Of a DNA stretch of 64,000 bases, positions 42,869 to 51,843 are shown in pieces (position 1 is the first letter of the stretch; every line of letters starts with the position of its first letter). The stretch covers positions 17,474 to 81,473 of the forward strand of contig QZKW01000077.1 of NCBI GenBank assembly GCA_003599885.1, given 5' to 3'. The notes below the pieces were generated by a model. It did not search any database, had not been told where the DNA came from, and was given only the letters and a program-made list of their open reading frames with translations. The position numbers were made by a program, and so were the translations under genes. This DNA is from Desulfobacteraceae bacterium. GTDB taxonomy: Bacteria; Desulfobacterota; Desulfobacteria; Desulfobacterales; Desulfosalsimonadaceae.

Positions 42869-43821
42869 AAAAAATTCGGGCGGCAGTCATCGGTGTGGGA
42901 TATCTAGGGAAGTTTCATGCGGAAAAGTATGCTGGAATGGAAGCCGTCGAACTGGCTGGCGTGGTGGACACGAAGGCGGCCCGGGCGGAAGAAATCGCAT
43001 CTCATGTCGGTGTGAAGGCTTTTTATGATTACCGGGACTTGTTCGGCCGGGTGGACGCTGTCAGCATCGCCGCTCCCACGCCTCTTCATTTTGAAATCGG
43101 CAAAGGGTTTTTAGAGCAGGGCATTGATGTGCTGATGGAAAAGCCCATCACCGAAACCATCGAACAGGCGGACGTTTTGATTGACCTTGCGGAAAAGAAG
43201 GGGCTGGTCCTGCAGATCGGGCATCTGGAACGGTTTAATCCCGCAGTTAAGGCCGTCAAAGAGTTGGTAAACCATCCTGTGTTCATTGAATCCAGCCGGA
43301 TGAGTGTCTATAATGAGCGAGGCACGGATGTGAGCGTGGTGCTGGATCTCATGATCCACGATATTGATATTATATTAAATTTTGTACAGTCCGGCATTAA
43401 ATACTGTCATGCCATGGGCGCGTCGGTGGTGTCGGATACAGTGGATATTGCCAATGCCCACATCGAGTTTGACAATGGAACCGTCGCCAAGGTAACCGCC
43501 AGCCGGATCGCGAATAAAAATGAGCGGAAAATCCGCCTGTTTCAGAAAGACGGATACATTTCACTGGATTTTGCCAACCGGTCCATTGTTCATGTCCGGC
43601 CTAATGGGGGCAAAAACAATTGTCTCATTCCGGGAATGCACATGGAAGAGCAGTGCTTTACGGAAGGGGATGCGCTGGAAGAAGAAATCAAGTCGTTTGT
43701 CCGGGCCGTGATTCACCGGGAGCAACCGGAAGTGTCCGGACCCATGGGAAGGGATGCGCTAAAAATCGCCCTGAACATCGGCCGGCAGATCCGGGAATCC
43801 CATCTTCGCATTAAACAATAA
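42865..43821 (+). CDS. Gfo/Idh/MocA-family oxidoreductase, GnnA candidate
   Basis: 318 aa, starting at TTG within TTGA overlapping the lpxI stop. Rossmann NAD(P) motif VIGVGYLGKFHAEKYAG at the N-terminus, MEKPITETIEQADVLIDLA (about 91; the EKP Lys is typical of the family) and LDLMIHDIDIIL with the His-Asp pair (about 165). Its place between lpxI and lpxB recalls GnnA, which oxidises the 3-OH of UDP-GlcNAc for 2,3-diamino lipid A; a GnnB aminotransferase gene is not present here. Function inferred from context only. Confidence 0.82.
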   Translation: MKKIRAAVIGVGYLGKFHAEKYAGMEAVELAGVVDTKAARAEEIASHVGVKAFYDYRDLFGRVDAVSIAAPTPLHFEIGKGFLEQGIDVLMEKPITETIEQADVLIDLAEKKGLVLQIGHLERFNPAVKAVKELVNHPVFIESSRMSVYNERGTDVSVVLDLMIHDIDIILNFVQSGIKYCHAMGASVVSDTVDIANAHIEFDNGTVAKVTASRIANKNERKIRLFQKDGYISLDFANRSIVHVRPNGGKNNCLIPGMHMEEQCFTEGDALEEEIKSFVRAVIHREQPEVSGPMGRDALKIALNIGRQIRESHLRIKQ

Positions 43822-43834
43822 GGGAATCAGCAAG

Positions 43835-45010
43835 ATGCCGTCAATTCCGAAGTCTTCAGGCCAGAAACGCGTGATGATTATTGCCGGAGAGGCTTCCGGA
43901 GATGCTCACGGTGCGCATGTGGTTTCCGCCATGAAACGAAAAGACAGCGCGATTCTTTTCTGTGGTATCGGCGGCCCGGCCTTAAAATCCGCAGGCGTTG
44001 AAATCCTGATCGACGCCAATGAACTGTCCGTGGTGGGTATCACGGAAGCGCTGGTCAAAATGCCCCAGGTGCTTAAAAGCATTTCCTTGATCAAAGCGGC
44101 GTTGAAGAATTTACGTCCGGATTTGCTGATTCTGGTGGATTTTCCGGATTTTAATCTGCACATTGCCAGCATTGCCAGAAAATTCGGTGTGCCCGTGTTG
44201 TATTACATAAGCCCCACCGTATGGGCGTGGCGCGCCGGCCGGATTCATAAGATCAAGAAAAACGTGGATCATATGGCCTTTATCCTGCCTTTTGAGGGGG
44301 AATATTACACCCGGCACAATATCCCGGCCACTTTTGTCGGCCATCCCATCTTGGATTATTATGCGTCAGTGGGTGAATCGTTGATTGATCGTTTAGCAGA
44401 CCATTCGCTGACGGTTGGCCTGCTGCCTGGTTCCCGGCATGGTGAAATTGAAAAAAATCTCCCGGCAATGCTGGCGGCGGCGCGTCAATTGCAGGACCGG
44501 TTCCCGGGTATACGGTTTCTTCTGTCTGTGGCGCCTACCATCAGTCGTGACTTGCTGGAAACCTATGTTGGTCCATACAAAAATAACTGCCATATCACAC
44601 TGGTGGAAAATAATGTGGTGGATATTTTTCAAAACAGCGCGCTCGTGATTGCGGTTTCCGGCACGGTCACGTTGGAAACAGCCATTCACTGCGTTCCCAT
44701 GGTGATCGTATACAAGGTTTCTCCCATCAGTTATTCGGTGGGCCAAGCCTTGATAAAAGTGGATCATATTGGTATTGTCAATATCATTGCCGGTGAAGGC
44801 ATTGTCCCGGAACTGATTCAAAAGGCCGTAACCCCCGGAAATATCGCAAGAACAGCCGGGGATTTGCTGGATGACCCGAACCAGCTGGCGCGTATCCGGG
44901 AGAAACTGGCATCCGTCAGGGCCCTGCTGGGGGAACCGGGGGCGGCAGAACGGACTGCGGATATCGGATTGTCCCTTTTATATAAGGGCCTATCATTCCC
45001 CCAGGCTTAG
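43835..45010 (+). CDS. lpxB: Lipid A disaccharide synthase
   Basis: 391 aa. Family GT19: VMIIAGEASGDAHGAHVV (about 13-30), FCGIGGPALKSAG, LILVDFPDFNLHIA, YYISPTVWAWRAGRIHKIKKNVDHM and VGHPILDYY, then LLPGSRHGEIEKNLPAML and SGTVTLETAIHCVPMVIVYK. It joins lipid X and UDP-diacylglucosamine at the inner membrane. A ~125-bp gap with no overlap follows, where the HepT/MntA pair has been inserted. Confidence 0.97.
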   Translation: MPSIPKSSGQKRVMIIAGEASGDAHGAHVVSAMKRKDSAILFCGIGGPALKSAGVEILIDANELSVVGITEALVKMPQVLKSISLIKAALKNLRPDLLILVDFPDFNLHIASIARKFGVPVLYYISPTVWAWRAGRIHKIKKNVDHMAFILPFEGEYYTRHNIPATFVGHPILDYYASVGESLIDRLADHSLTVGLLPGSRHGEIEKNLPAMLAAARQLQDRFPGIRFLLSVAPTISRDLLETYVGPYKNNCHITLVENNVVDIFQNSALVIAVSGTVTLETAIHCVPMVIVYKVSPISYSVGQALIKVDHIGIVNIIAGEGIVPELIQKAVTPGNIARTAGDLLDDPNQLARIREKLASVRALLGEPGAAERTADIGLSLLYKGLSFPQA

Positions 45011-45135
45011 TAAGCTTCCTTTTATGCCTTTCGTAAATCAGCTCATCGCATAATTACCGGCATCAGTCGCCAGTAGGTCCGCAAATATCCGTTCTTGAAT
45101 AATATATTATCAGCCGGTATATGAAAGGATAATTA

Positions 45136-45567
45136 ATGGTAATGATGGAAAATCAGGATATCCGGTGGATCCAGCGTTTTGCCAATTTCAGGAAAGCCGT
45201 ATCTCAGCTTTCCAGATTTATTGAAAATTCGCCTTTGAACGAACTTGAAGAGCAAGGACTTATTCAGTGCTTTGAATATACCTTTGAGCTGGCATGGAAT
45301 ACAATGAAAGATTTTTATGAAAGTCAGGGTGAGACGGAAATACAGGGAAGCCGCGATGCGATCCGGCTGGCATTTAAAAGGGGGCTCATTGAAAACGGCG
45401 AGACGTGGATGAAAATGATAAAAAGCCGAACACTCACTTCCCATACATATAATGAAGATATCGCCGCTGAAATTTCAAAAGCTGTGTTTGATATGTATTA
45501 TCCGGAATTTATCCGGTTGATGGATAAATTTAACGATCTGAAAAAGAAAGAAAAAATCAGGCTATGA
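45136..45567 (+). CDS. HI0074/HepT-family nucleotidyltransferase partner
   Basis: 143 aa. All-helical protein with the family pattern WIQRFANFRKAVSQLSRFI, LIQCFEYTFELAWNTMKDFYESQG, GSRDAIRLAFKRGLIENGETWMKMIKSRTLTSHTYNEDIA. The R-x(4)-H/Y-like motif SRTLTSHTYN is the RX4HXY-type motif of HepT toxins in slightly varied form. AAGGA lies 6 bases before the ATG. It overlaps the MNT gene by 4 bp. Such pairs act as toxin (HepT) and antitoxin AMP-transferase (MntA); activity here is not proven. Confidence 0.85.
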   Translation: MVMMENQDIRWIQRFANFRKAVSQLSRFIENSPLNELEEQGLIQCFEYTFELAWNTMKDFYESQGETEIQGSRDAIRLAFKRGLIENGETWMKMIKSRTLTSHTYNEDIAAEISKAVFDMYYPEFIRLMDKFNDLKKKEKIRL

Positions 45568-45878
45568 AATTCGGTCTGACAGATGAAACCATCGAACAGA
45601 TCAATGGTGTTTTTTCCAGACATCCGCAAATAGAAGAAGCGATCATTTACGGATCACGGGCAAAAGGCAACTATAGAAATGGTTCGGATATTGACTTGAC
45701 ACTCTCTGGAATCGGCTTAAATCTGGATGTTATAACTCAATTAAGCCTTGAACTTGATGATCTGCTGCTGCCGTATAGCTTTGATATTTCTATTTATCAG
45801 CAGATCAGCAATCCCGATCTTCTAAAGCACATTCAGCGCGTTGGGATTGTTTTCTATAAAAAACAGTTAATTCAGTAA
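45564..45878 (+). CDS. Minimal nucleotidyltransferase (MntA-like)
   Basis: 104 aa. The GSRAKGNYRNGSDIDLTL motif (about 31-48) is the GS(x)10DxD signature of MNT domains, and the distal Asp lies in YSFDISIYQQI. Members of this group AMPylate the partner HepT toxin to silence it. It overlaps the HepT-like gene (ATGA) and ends 18 bp before msbA. The two genes lie inside an otherwise typical lipid A cluster. Confidence 0.85.
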   Translation: MKFGLTDETIEQINGVFSRHPQIEEAIIYGSRAKGNYRNGSDIDLTLSGIGLNLDVITQLSLELDDLLLPYSFDISIYQQISNPDLLKHIQRVGIVFYKKQLIQ

Positions 45879-45896
45879 ACAAATGGTGAAAATACA

Positions 45897-47690
45897 TTGA
45901 AAATTAAAGAGCGCCACAAGCAGTTGCTGGAATACATCAAAGGTAGCTGGGTCAAATTGTTTTTTTCCATGGTCTGCATGCTGGCAGTGGCGGGTACGAG
46001 TTCCATAACCGCGTTTATCGTCAAGCCGGTGCTGGATGATATTTTTTTAAAGCAGAACGTCGCCATGCTCAAGCTCATGCCGATTATGGTGGTCGTCATC
46101 TTTATTTTGCGCGGCGCGGCCATGTACGGCGAGGAATATCTGATGAATTATGTGGGTGAGCATATTATCAGACGGCTGCGAGACGCCCTTTTTGACCGGA
46201 TTATCGATTTGCCGCTTGCTTTTTTTCACAAGGAGCGCACCGGGGTGCTGATGTCACGGATTACCAATGATGTCAACGTGATTAAAAATATGGTGTCCAC
46301 CGCAGTGACCGGATCGCTGAGAGATGTGTTCACCATTCTCGGATTGGCGGGGGTTATTATTTACCGGGACTGGAAACTGGCCCTGATCGCCATTTTCGTA
46401 CTACCCCTGGCCTTTTATCCCATACTGGAATTTGGCCGCAGGGTCCGGCGGTTTTCCACCAGCAGCCAGATAAGTATGGCCGAACTCAATGCCTTTCTTC
46501 ATGAAACCTTTACCGGCAATAAAATTGTTAAAGCCTTTGGCATGGAAGAGACGGAAAAACAGTCTTTTTTTGAAAAAAGCCAACAGGTGTTCCGGTTTGA
46601 GGTCAAATCCTTCCGGGCCAAAGCCCTGACTTCCCCGGTGATGGAGGCGATCGGAGGCATCGGCGTCGGACTGGTGATCTGGTATGGCGGTCATAACGTT
46701 GTCAGCGGGGCTTCCACTCCCGGCACTTTTTTCTCCTTTATGACAGCCGTCATGTTGCTCTATACGCCGGTGAAGAAGCTTTCAAAACTCAACAATACGA
46801 TTCAGCAGGGGTTGGCTGCTTCCGACCGGGTGTTTGATATTCTGGAAGCCCGGTCCGATATACTGGACCCGGAATCTCCGCAACCGGTAAAACATGGCTC
46901 CCACCGGGTGACATTTGATCATGTGTCCTTTTCCTATGGGGGCGGGGATGGCGAAACCGATACTGTTTTGAAAGATATCAATCTGGATGTGATGCCGGGT
47001 GAAATCATTGCCCTGGTGGGAATGAGCGGCGGTGGAAAGACTTCCCTGGTGAACTTGATCCCGCGATTTTATGATGTGACCGCTGGCGCAGTCCGTCTGG
47101 ATGGGATGGATATCCGGGAGATCGCCATCAGGGACCTCCGCAGGGAAGTGGCCATTGTCACCCAGGAACCGATTCTGTTTAACGACACCATTCGGAATAA
47201 TATCGCCTACGGCAAGCCGGATGCATCAGAACAGGATGTTTTTAACGCGGCAAAAGCAGCCTATATTTTTGATTTTGTGCAAACCCTGCCCAAAGGATTT
47301 GACACAATCATCGGCGAGTTGGGCAGCCGGCTGTCCGGCGGTGAAAAACAGCGCATGTGCATTGCCCGTGCGCTCTTAAAGGACGCCCCGATTCTGATCC
47401 TGGATGAGGCCACGGCATCTCTGGATACCGAATCCGAGCGTCTGGTCCAAAAGGCCCTTGAAAACCTGATGAAAGGGCGGACCTCCTTTGTGATCGCCCA
47501 CAGGCTCTCCACCATCTCCTATGCCAGCAAGATTGTGGTGATTGTCGGGGGCCGGATTGTGGAAGAGGGCGGGCATGAGGAATTGCTCGAAAAAAAGGGC
47601 GAGTATTATACCCTGCATCAAATGCAGTTTGCGGACAATACCGGCGAAGCTTTGGCGGAAAACCCCGCTTCTGCGTTGTGCGAATCCTGA
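45897..47690 (+). CDS. msbA: Lipid A export ABC transporter MsbA
   Basis: 597 aa, probably starting at TTG (45897); no ATG gives a full-length frame. Six membrane helices (about 20-310), then the ATPase with Walker A VGMSGGGKTSL (about 378), signature LSGGEKQRMCIARALL (about 480) and Walker B ILILDEATASLDTESE. It flips core-lipid A across the inner membrane. TGATG overlap with lptF. Confidence 0.95.
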   Translation: MKIKERHKQLLEYIKGSWVKLFFSMVCMLAVAGTSSITAFIVKPVLDDIFLKQNVAMLKLMPIMVVVIFILRGAAMYGEEYLMNYVGEHIIRRLRDALFDRIIDLPLAFFHKERTGVLMSRITNDVNVIKNMVSTAVTGSLRDVFTILGLAGVIIYRDWKLALIAIFVLPLAFYPILEFGRRVRRFSTSSQISMAELNAFLHETFTGNKIVKAFGMEETEKQSFFEKSQQVFRFEVKSFRAKALTSPVMEAIGGIGVGLVIWYGGHNVVSGASTPGTFFSFMTAVMLLYTPVKKLSKLNNTIQQGLAASDRVFDILEARSDILDPESPQPVKHGSHRVTFDHVSFSYGGGDGETDTVLKDINLDVMPGEIIALVGMSGGGKTSLVNLIPRFYDVTAGAVRLDGMDIREIAIRDLRREVAIVTQEPILFNDTIRNNIAYGKPDASEQDVFNAAKAAYIFDFVQTLPKGFDTIIGELGSRLSGGEKQRMCIARALLKDAPILILDEATASLDTESERLVQKALENLMKGRTSFVIAHRLSTISYASKIVVIVGGRIVEEGGHEELLEKKGEYYTLHQMQFADNTGEALAENPASALCES

Positions 47691-48868
47691 TGAAATTAAA
47701 TTCAGTCGTTCATCGTTACATCCTGAAGGAACTGATTCCACCCTTCGTCATGAATCTGGTGTTTTTCATGTTTGTTTTTCTGATGCGCCAGATTCTTGAA
47801 ATCACCCATGTGATCGTTAATTACCAGGTCAGTATCCTGACTTTTTTTCTCATGCTGGCCTTTTCCATGCCGTATTTTCTTGCCTATATTATTCCCATGT
47901 CGGTGATGATGAGCGTGCTGCTGACGTTTCTCCGGCTTAGCAACGACAATGAAATCGTGGCCCTTAAAGCCGGCGGCATCAGTCTGTATTATTTGCTCCC
48001 GCCGGTGATCGTTTTCAGCGTCCTGAGCGCTTTGCTGGGCGCCGGTATGTCAATATACGGTATCCCGTGGGGGCAGCAGGCTTATAAAAAACTGGCCCTG
48101 GAAGTGGTTCAGTCGAATTTTAACGTGGGATTAAAAGAACGGCAATTCATTGACAGCTTTGACGGCGTGACGTTTTATGTCAATAAAATCGATTTAAAAA
48201 ATAATTCGCTTCACGATATTTATATTGAAGACCAGCGCAATGAAAAGCTGTCCAGCACCATTGTCGCTCCGGAAGGCAGAATATTCGCAGGAGAGGATAA
48301 GTATTCTTTTATATTAAGTCTTTATAAAGGAACGATCAATCAGGTGGATGTGGATGGCCGCGCGGTCTATGCCACAAAATTTGACACCTATGATTTCCGG
48401 CTGGATTTAAAAGGAAGCATGAAGAATATCAGCCAGCGTGCGAAAAAAGAAAAGGATATGAGTTTGGAAGAATTGATCGCTTATTTAAAAACAGGCGATT
48501 CGCAAGGGAAAAAATATCTTGCCGTGAAGATGGAGCTTCATAAAAGATTTTCCATCCCGTTCGCCTGCATTGCTTTGGGCGTCCTGGCGGTCCCTCTGGG
48601 TATCGGGTCGTCCGCCACCCGGAAAACAGCAGGGATGGGCATCGGTTTAATCGCTTTTTTATTGTATTATCTGCTTTTGTCCGCCGGGCTGGTGTTTGGT
48701 GAATCCGGGAGCCTTCCCCCGGTTTTTGGCATGTGGATGCCGAATGTGATCATGGGTGCGCTGGGGATTTATCTGATGGTGAGAACGGCCAGCGACCGGC
48801 CTCTGGAAATGTTCAGCCAGCTCAATCGCCTGGCCCGCAAGCTATTGAGGCTGAGGAGTTTAGGGTAG
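47690..48868 (+). CDS. lptF: LPS export permease LptF
   Basis: 392 aa from the ATG that shares its A with the msbA TGA; an in-frame GTG at 47678 is possible. YjgP/YjgQ permease: N-terminal VVHRYILKELIPPFVMNLVFFMFVF, three helices, a periplasmic beta-jellyroll (about 135-265), then three more helices (about 285-380). With LptG and LptB it extracts LPS from the inner membrane. The lptB gene is not in the window. Confidence 0.93.
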   Translation: MKLNSVVHRYILKELIPPFVMNLVFFMFVFLMRQILEITHVIVNYQVSILTFFLMLAFSMPYFLAYIIPMSVMMSVLLTFLRLSNDNEIVALKAGGISLYYLLPPVIVFSVLSALLGAGMSIYGIPWGQQAYKKLALEVVQSNFNVGLKERQFIDSFDGVTFYVNKIDLKNNSLHDIYIEDQRNEKLSSTIVAPEGRIFAGEDKYSFILSLYKGTINQVDVDGRAVYATKFDTYDFRLDLKGSMKNISQRAKKEKDMSLEELIAYLKTGDSQGKKYLAVKMELHKRFSIPFACIALGVLAVPLGIGSSATRKTAGMGIGLIAFLLYYLLLSAGLVFGESGSLPPVFGMWMPNVIMGALGIYLMVRTASDRPLEMFSQLNRLARKLLRLRSLG

Positions 48869-49945
48869 ATGTCCGTCATCCATAAATATATCACCCGTCT
48901 TTTTTTTAAATACTTTGGCATGGTGATGGGGCTGGTGATTGCCGTTTATCTGTCCATTGATTTTTTCTCACGAATCGATAAATTTCTGGAAGCCGGGATT
49001 CCCTCATCACTGACCCTTGCCTTTTTTCTGTATAAAATTCCGCTTATTGTCTCTCAGATTACACCCATTGCGGTTCTTTTGGGGGTGTTGACCGTATTCG
49101 GGCTGATGTCTAAAAACAATGAGATCCTGGCGCTCAAGAGCGGCGGGATCAGCGCCTATTACCTGTTGCAGCCCATGGTGGCCATCGGCATGGTTTTAAG
49201 CATTTTGCTGTTTGTTTTTTCCGAAGCGGTGGTGCCGATGACCGTCATCAAGTCAAACCGGATAGAGGAAAAAACATCGAAAAAAAACCTCATGACATCC
49301 CGGGGGAAAAACATATGGATTCGCGGGGACCGGACCATCAGCCATATCACTTATTATAATCCTTCCGATAAAACCATATCAGGGATCAGCGTGGCCTGGT
49401 TTAATCAGGACTTTGTGCTGACCGGCAGAATCAATGCCCGGAAAGGTGAGTACCTGGATGGGCGCTGGGTGTTTTATGATTGTCTCATTCAGGAGCGGCT
49501 TGATATTTCGCCGGAAAATCGCCATGAGGACGTCTATGACGGCAAAATGGGACAGCTGGATCTGCTGCCCAAGGATTTGCTGCGCGTGGCCATAGAATCC
49601 GAGGAATTGCCGTTTTTTCAACTCTATCGCTATATCCGGAAAGTGGAAAGCCAGGGGTATGACGCCACCAAATACCGTGTGGATTTTTACGCCAAAACCG
49701 CTTTCCCCTGTATTTGTTTGATTATGACCCTGTTCGCTTCAGGTCTGGCCTTGCGGGGAACATCGCGGGACGGCATCACTACCGGATATGCCTATGGCAT
49801 ATTGGCTGTCCTGGTTTACTGGCTGTTTTATAGTTTTTGTTTGTCTCTGGGATATGGAAGCATGCTTCCCCCGTTGATTGCCGCCTGGACCGCCAATCTG
49901 ATTTTTTTATGCGCTTCAGGGCTGGCGGTATACAATCTGGAATAA
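48869..49945 (+). CDS. lptG: LPS export permease LptG
   Basis: 358 aa, starting directly after the lptF stop. Same YjgP/YjgQ fold (IHKYITRLFFKYFGMVMGLVIAVYLSIDFFSRIDKFLEAGIPSSL, jellyroll about 130-255 with KNIWIRGDRTISHITYYNPSDKTISGISV, three final helices). Forms the heterodimer with LptF. 40 bp before lpxK. Confidence 0.93.
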   Translation: MSVIHKYITRLFFKYFGMVMGLVIAVYLSIDFFSRIDKFLEAGIPSSLTLAFFLYKIPLIVSQITPIAVLLGVLTVFGLMSKNNEILALKSGGISAYYLLQPMVAIGMVLSILLFVFSEAVVPMTVIKSNRIEEKTSKKNLMTSRGKNIWIRGDRTISHITYYNPSDKTISGISVAWFNQDFVLTGRINARKGEYLDGRWVFYDCLIQERLDISPENRHEDVYDGKMGQLDLLPKDLLRVAIESEELPFFQLYRYIRKVESQGYDATKYRVDFYAKTAFPCICLIMTLFASGLALRGTSRDGITTGYAYGILAVLVYWLFYSFCLSLGYGSMLPPLIAAWTANLIFLCASGLAVYNLE

Positions 49946-49985
49946 AAACAGGGGTCAGAATTCAGGCTAAAGGGGTTTTGTTCAA

Positions 49986-51128
49986 GTGGGCATTGGGGCA
50001 AAAGTCGAGAGGGTCATTTCCGGCCGATCAGAATCAAACGGTTTCTTCGTCCGTTTTCTGGACGGCCTTTCCATGGTTTACGGTTTTGCCGTGAAGATGC
50101 GGGCGGTTTTATACAATAAAAACATCCTGAAATCCGGCCGGCTTTCCTGCCGGGTGGTTTCCGTCGGAAATATAACCGCCGGCGGAACCGGCAAGACCCC
50201 TGTCACCATGCATGTCGCGCAGCTACTCAGAGACGCCGGATATTCGACGGTCGTGATCAGCAGAGGGTATAAAGGCCGGGCCGAAAATTGCGGCGGGATT
50301 GTCAGTGATACGGACACGGTTCTCATGGGGCCGGAAGACAGCGGAGACGAACCCTTTATGATGGCGGCAAGACTGCCGGGTGTTCCGGTGCTGGTGGGAA
50401 AAGACCGGTTGGCGATGGGGAGACTGGCGATGAAACGGTTCAGCCCGGATGTGATTGTTCTGGACGACGGCTTTCAGCACCGCCGGCTTTTTCGTGATAT
50501 GGATATCGTCCTCATTGACGAAACTTCATTCAGGGCGGATATGCGATTGTTGCCAAGAGGCCCCTTGCGGGAGCCGGTTTCCGCTCTTGGGCGGGCGGAT
50601 CTGATTGTTTTGACCCGGTCTTCAGGCCCGTCCACTCCAGCTATAGAAATCCTGGCCGGTCTTGCGCCGGGGAAACCGGTGTTCCGCTCCTCCCATGCGC
50701 CTTATGTATGCGGGGTGTTCAAGGATGGGGCCTTTGCGGCCGGGGCGGACCAGGCGGATGATCCTTCAGGAATGTCCCGGAGTTTTGAATTGTTAAAAAA
50801 AGCGAACGTTTTTGTGTTTTCAGGCATTGCGAACAACCAGGCGTTTCAGGACATGGTGGCCGGAATGGCCAGGGCTGTGGTGGGAGAAATGGCGTTTCCC
50901 GACCATCATCATTACACGGATGCGGATATGAATGCCATTGTGGGCCAGGCGGAAAAAAGATCCGCAGACTTTCTGGTGACCACGGAAAAAGATTATGTTA
51001 AACTCAACGGCAAACGAATCGGTTCGATAGGCTTGGTGGTCATCGGTATCGACATGTCGTTTCAAGGACAGGAAACAGCGTTTGCACAATGCATTCAAAA
51101 CATGATCGCCGGTAAACCCCATGAATGA
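49986..51128 (+). CDS. lpxK: Tetraacyldisaccharide 4'-kinase
   Basis: 380 aa, starting at GTG (49986). P-loop GGTGKTPVTMHVA (about 63) within VVSVGNITAGGTGKTP, VISRGYKG, DEPFMMAARLPGVPVLVGKDR, VLDDGFQHRRL (about 157) and TTEKDYVKL near the end are all typical of LpxK. It phosphorylates the lipid A precursor at the 4' position in the inner membrane. A small kinase-like gene follows 24 bp later. Confidence 0.95.
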   Translation: MGIGAKVERVISGRSESNGFFVRFLDGLSMVYGFAVKMRAVLYNKNILKSGRLSCRVVSVGNITAGGTGKTPVTMHVAQLLRDAGYSTVVISRGYKGRAENCGGIVSDTDTVLMGPEDSGDEPFMMAARLPGVPVLVGKDRLAMGRLAMKRFSPDVIVLDDGFQHRRLFRDMDIVLIDETSFRADMRLLPRGPLREPVSALGRADLIVLTRSSGPSTPAIEILAGLAPGKPVFRSSHAPYVCGVFKDGAFAAGADQADDPSGMSRSFELLKKANVFVFSGIANNQAFQDMVAGMARAVVGEMAFPDHHHYTDADMNAIVGQAEKRSADFLVTTEKDYVKLNGKRIGSIGLVVIGIDMSFQGQETAFAQCIQNMIAGKPHE

Positions 51129-51152
51129 ATTGATGAAAGAGACAAGTAAGGA

Positions 51153-51821
51153 ATGAAGAAACCGTTTACGCGAAAACAACTCGCATCGGGCAGGTTCGAC
51201 ATCCTGTGTAAAGGAAGATGGGCGAATGCGGATCTCTATCTGTTTCAACAGGGACGGTCCCGCTGGGTGATCAAGGATTTTTTCCCCTGCCCGCCATTGA
51301 TCCGGAAAACATGGGGCCGTTTTATTGCCCGGAGGGAATATCAGGCGTTCATCAAGTTAAGGGGGATTCCCGGAATGCCCGAAGCCTCCTTTCTGATGGA
51401 TGATTACGCGGTCTGTTACCGGTTCATTGCCGGAAAAACATTAAAAGACACGCCGCCCGAAGCCGTCGGTCCTGAGTTTTTCCTGAAACTGGAAGCCCTG
51501 GTGATCCGGATGCATGCCCGGAATCTGGTGCATCTGGATATTCGCAACCGGCGAAATATCCTGGTGACAGACGCCGGAGAACCTGCCCTTCTGGATTTTC
51601 AGACCAGCCTTCATCTGGAACACATGCCCAAATCCCTTCGGAATTTATTGATGGACATTGATTTTTCAGGGGTCTACAAGTGCTGGAACAATATCCAGCC
51701 GGAAACCCTTGACCCTGAAAGAAAGGCCCGGCTGGAGACGATTAATAATAAACGGTCCCTGTGGATGTTTAAAGGCTACCCCAAGCTGATCAAGGGGGAG
51801 CGCCGGAGAGATGATCAGTGA
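51153..51821 (+). CDS. Small RIO/Kdo-kinase-like protein kinase fold
   Basis: 222 aa. The catalytic loop VHLDIRNRRNILV (Asp at about 127, Asn about 132) and the metal-binding LLDFQTS (about 148) fit the RIO/ABC1/KdkA superfamily, and the N-lobe Lys is likely in RWVIKDFF (about 41). The glycine-rich loop is weak. It follows lpxK by 24 bp and so is probably in the lipid A operon, which suggests phosphorylation of an LPS sugar (Kdo or heptose); a protein substrate cannot be excluded. Convergent with the next gene, 22 bp apart. Confidence 0.75.
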   Translation: MKKPFTRKQLASGRFDILCKGRWANADLYLFQQGRSRWVIKDFFPCPPLIRKTWGRFIARREYQAFIKLRGIPGMPEASFLMDDYAVCYRFIAGKTLKDTPPEAVGPEFFLKLEALVIRMHARNLVHLDIRNRRNILVTDAGEPALLDFQTSLHLEHMPKSLRNLLMDIDFSGVYKCWNNIQPETLDPERKARLETINNKRSLWMFKGYPKLIKGERRRDDQ

Positions 51822-51843
51822 TGGCTCTGCAACAGAGCATGGT

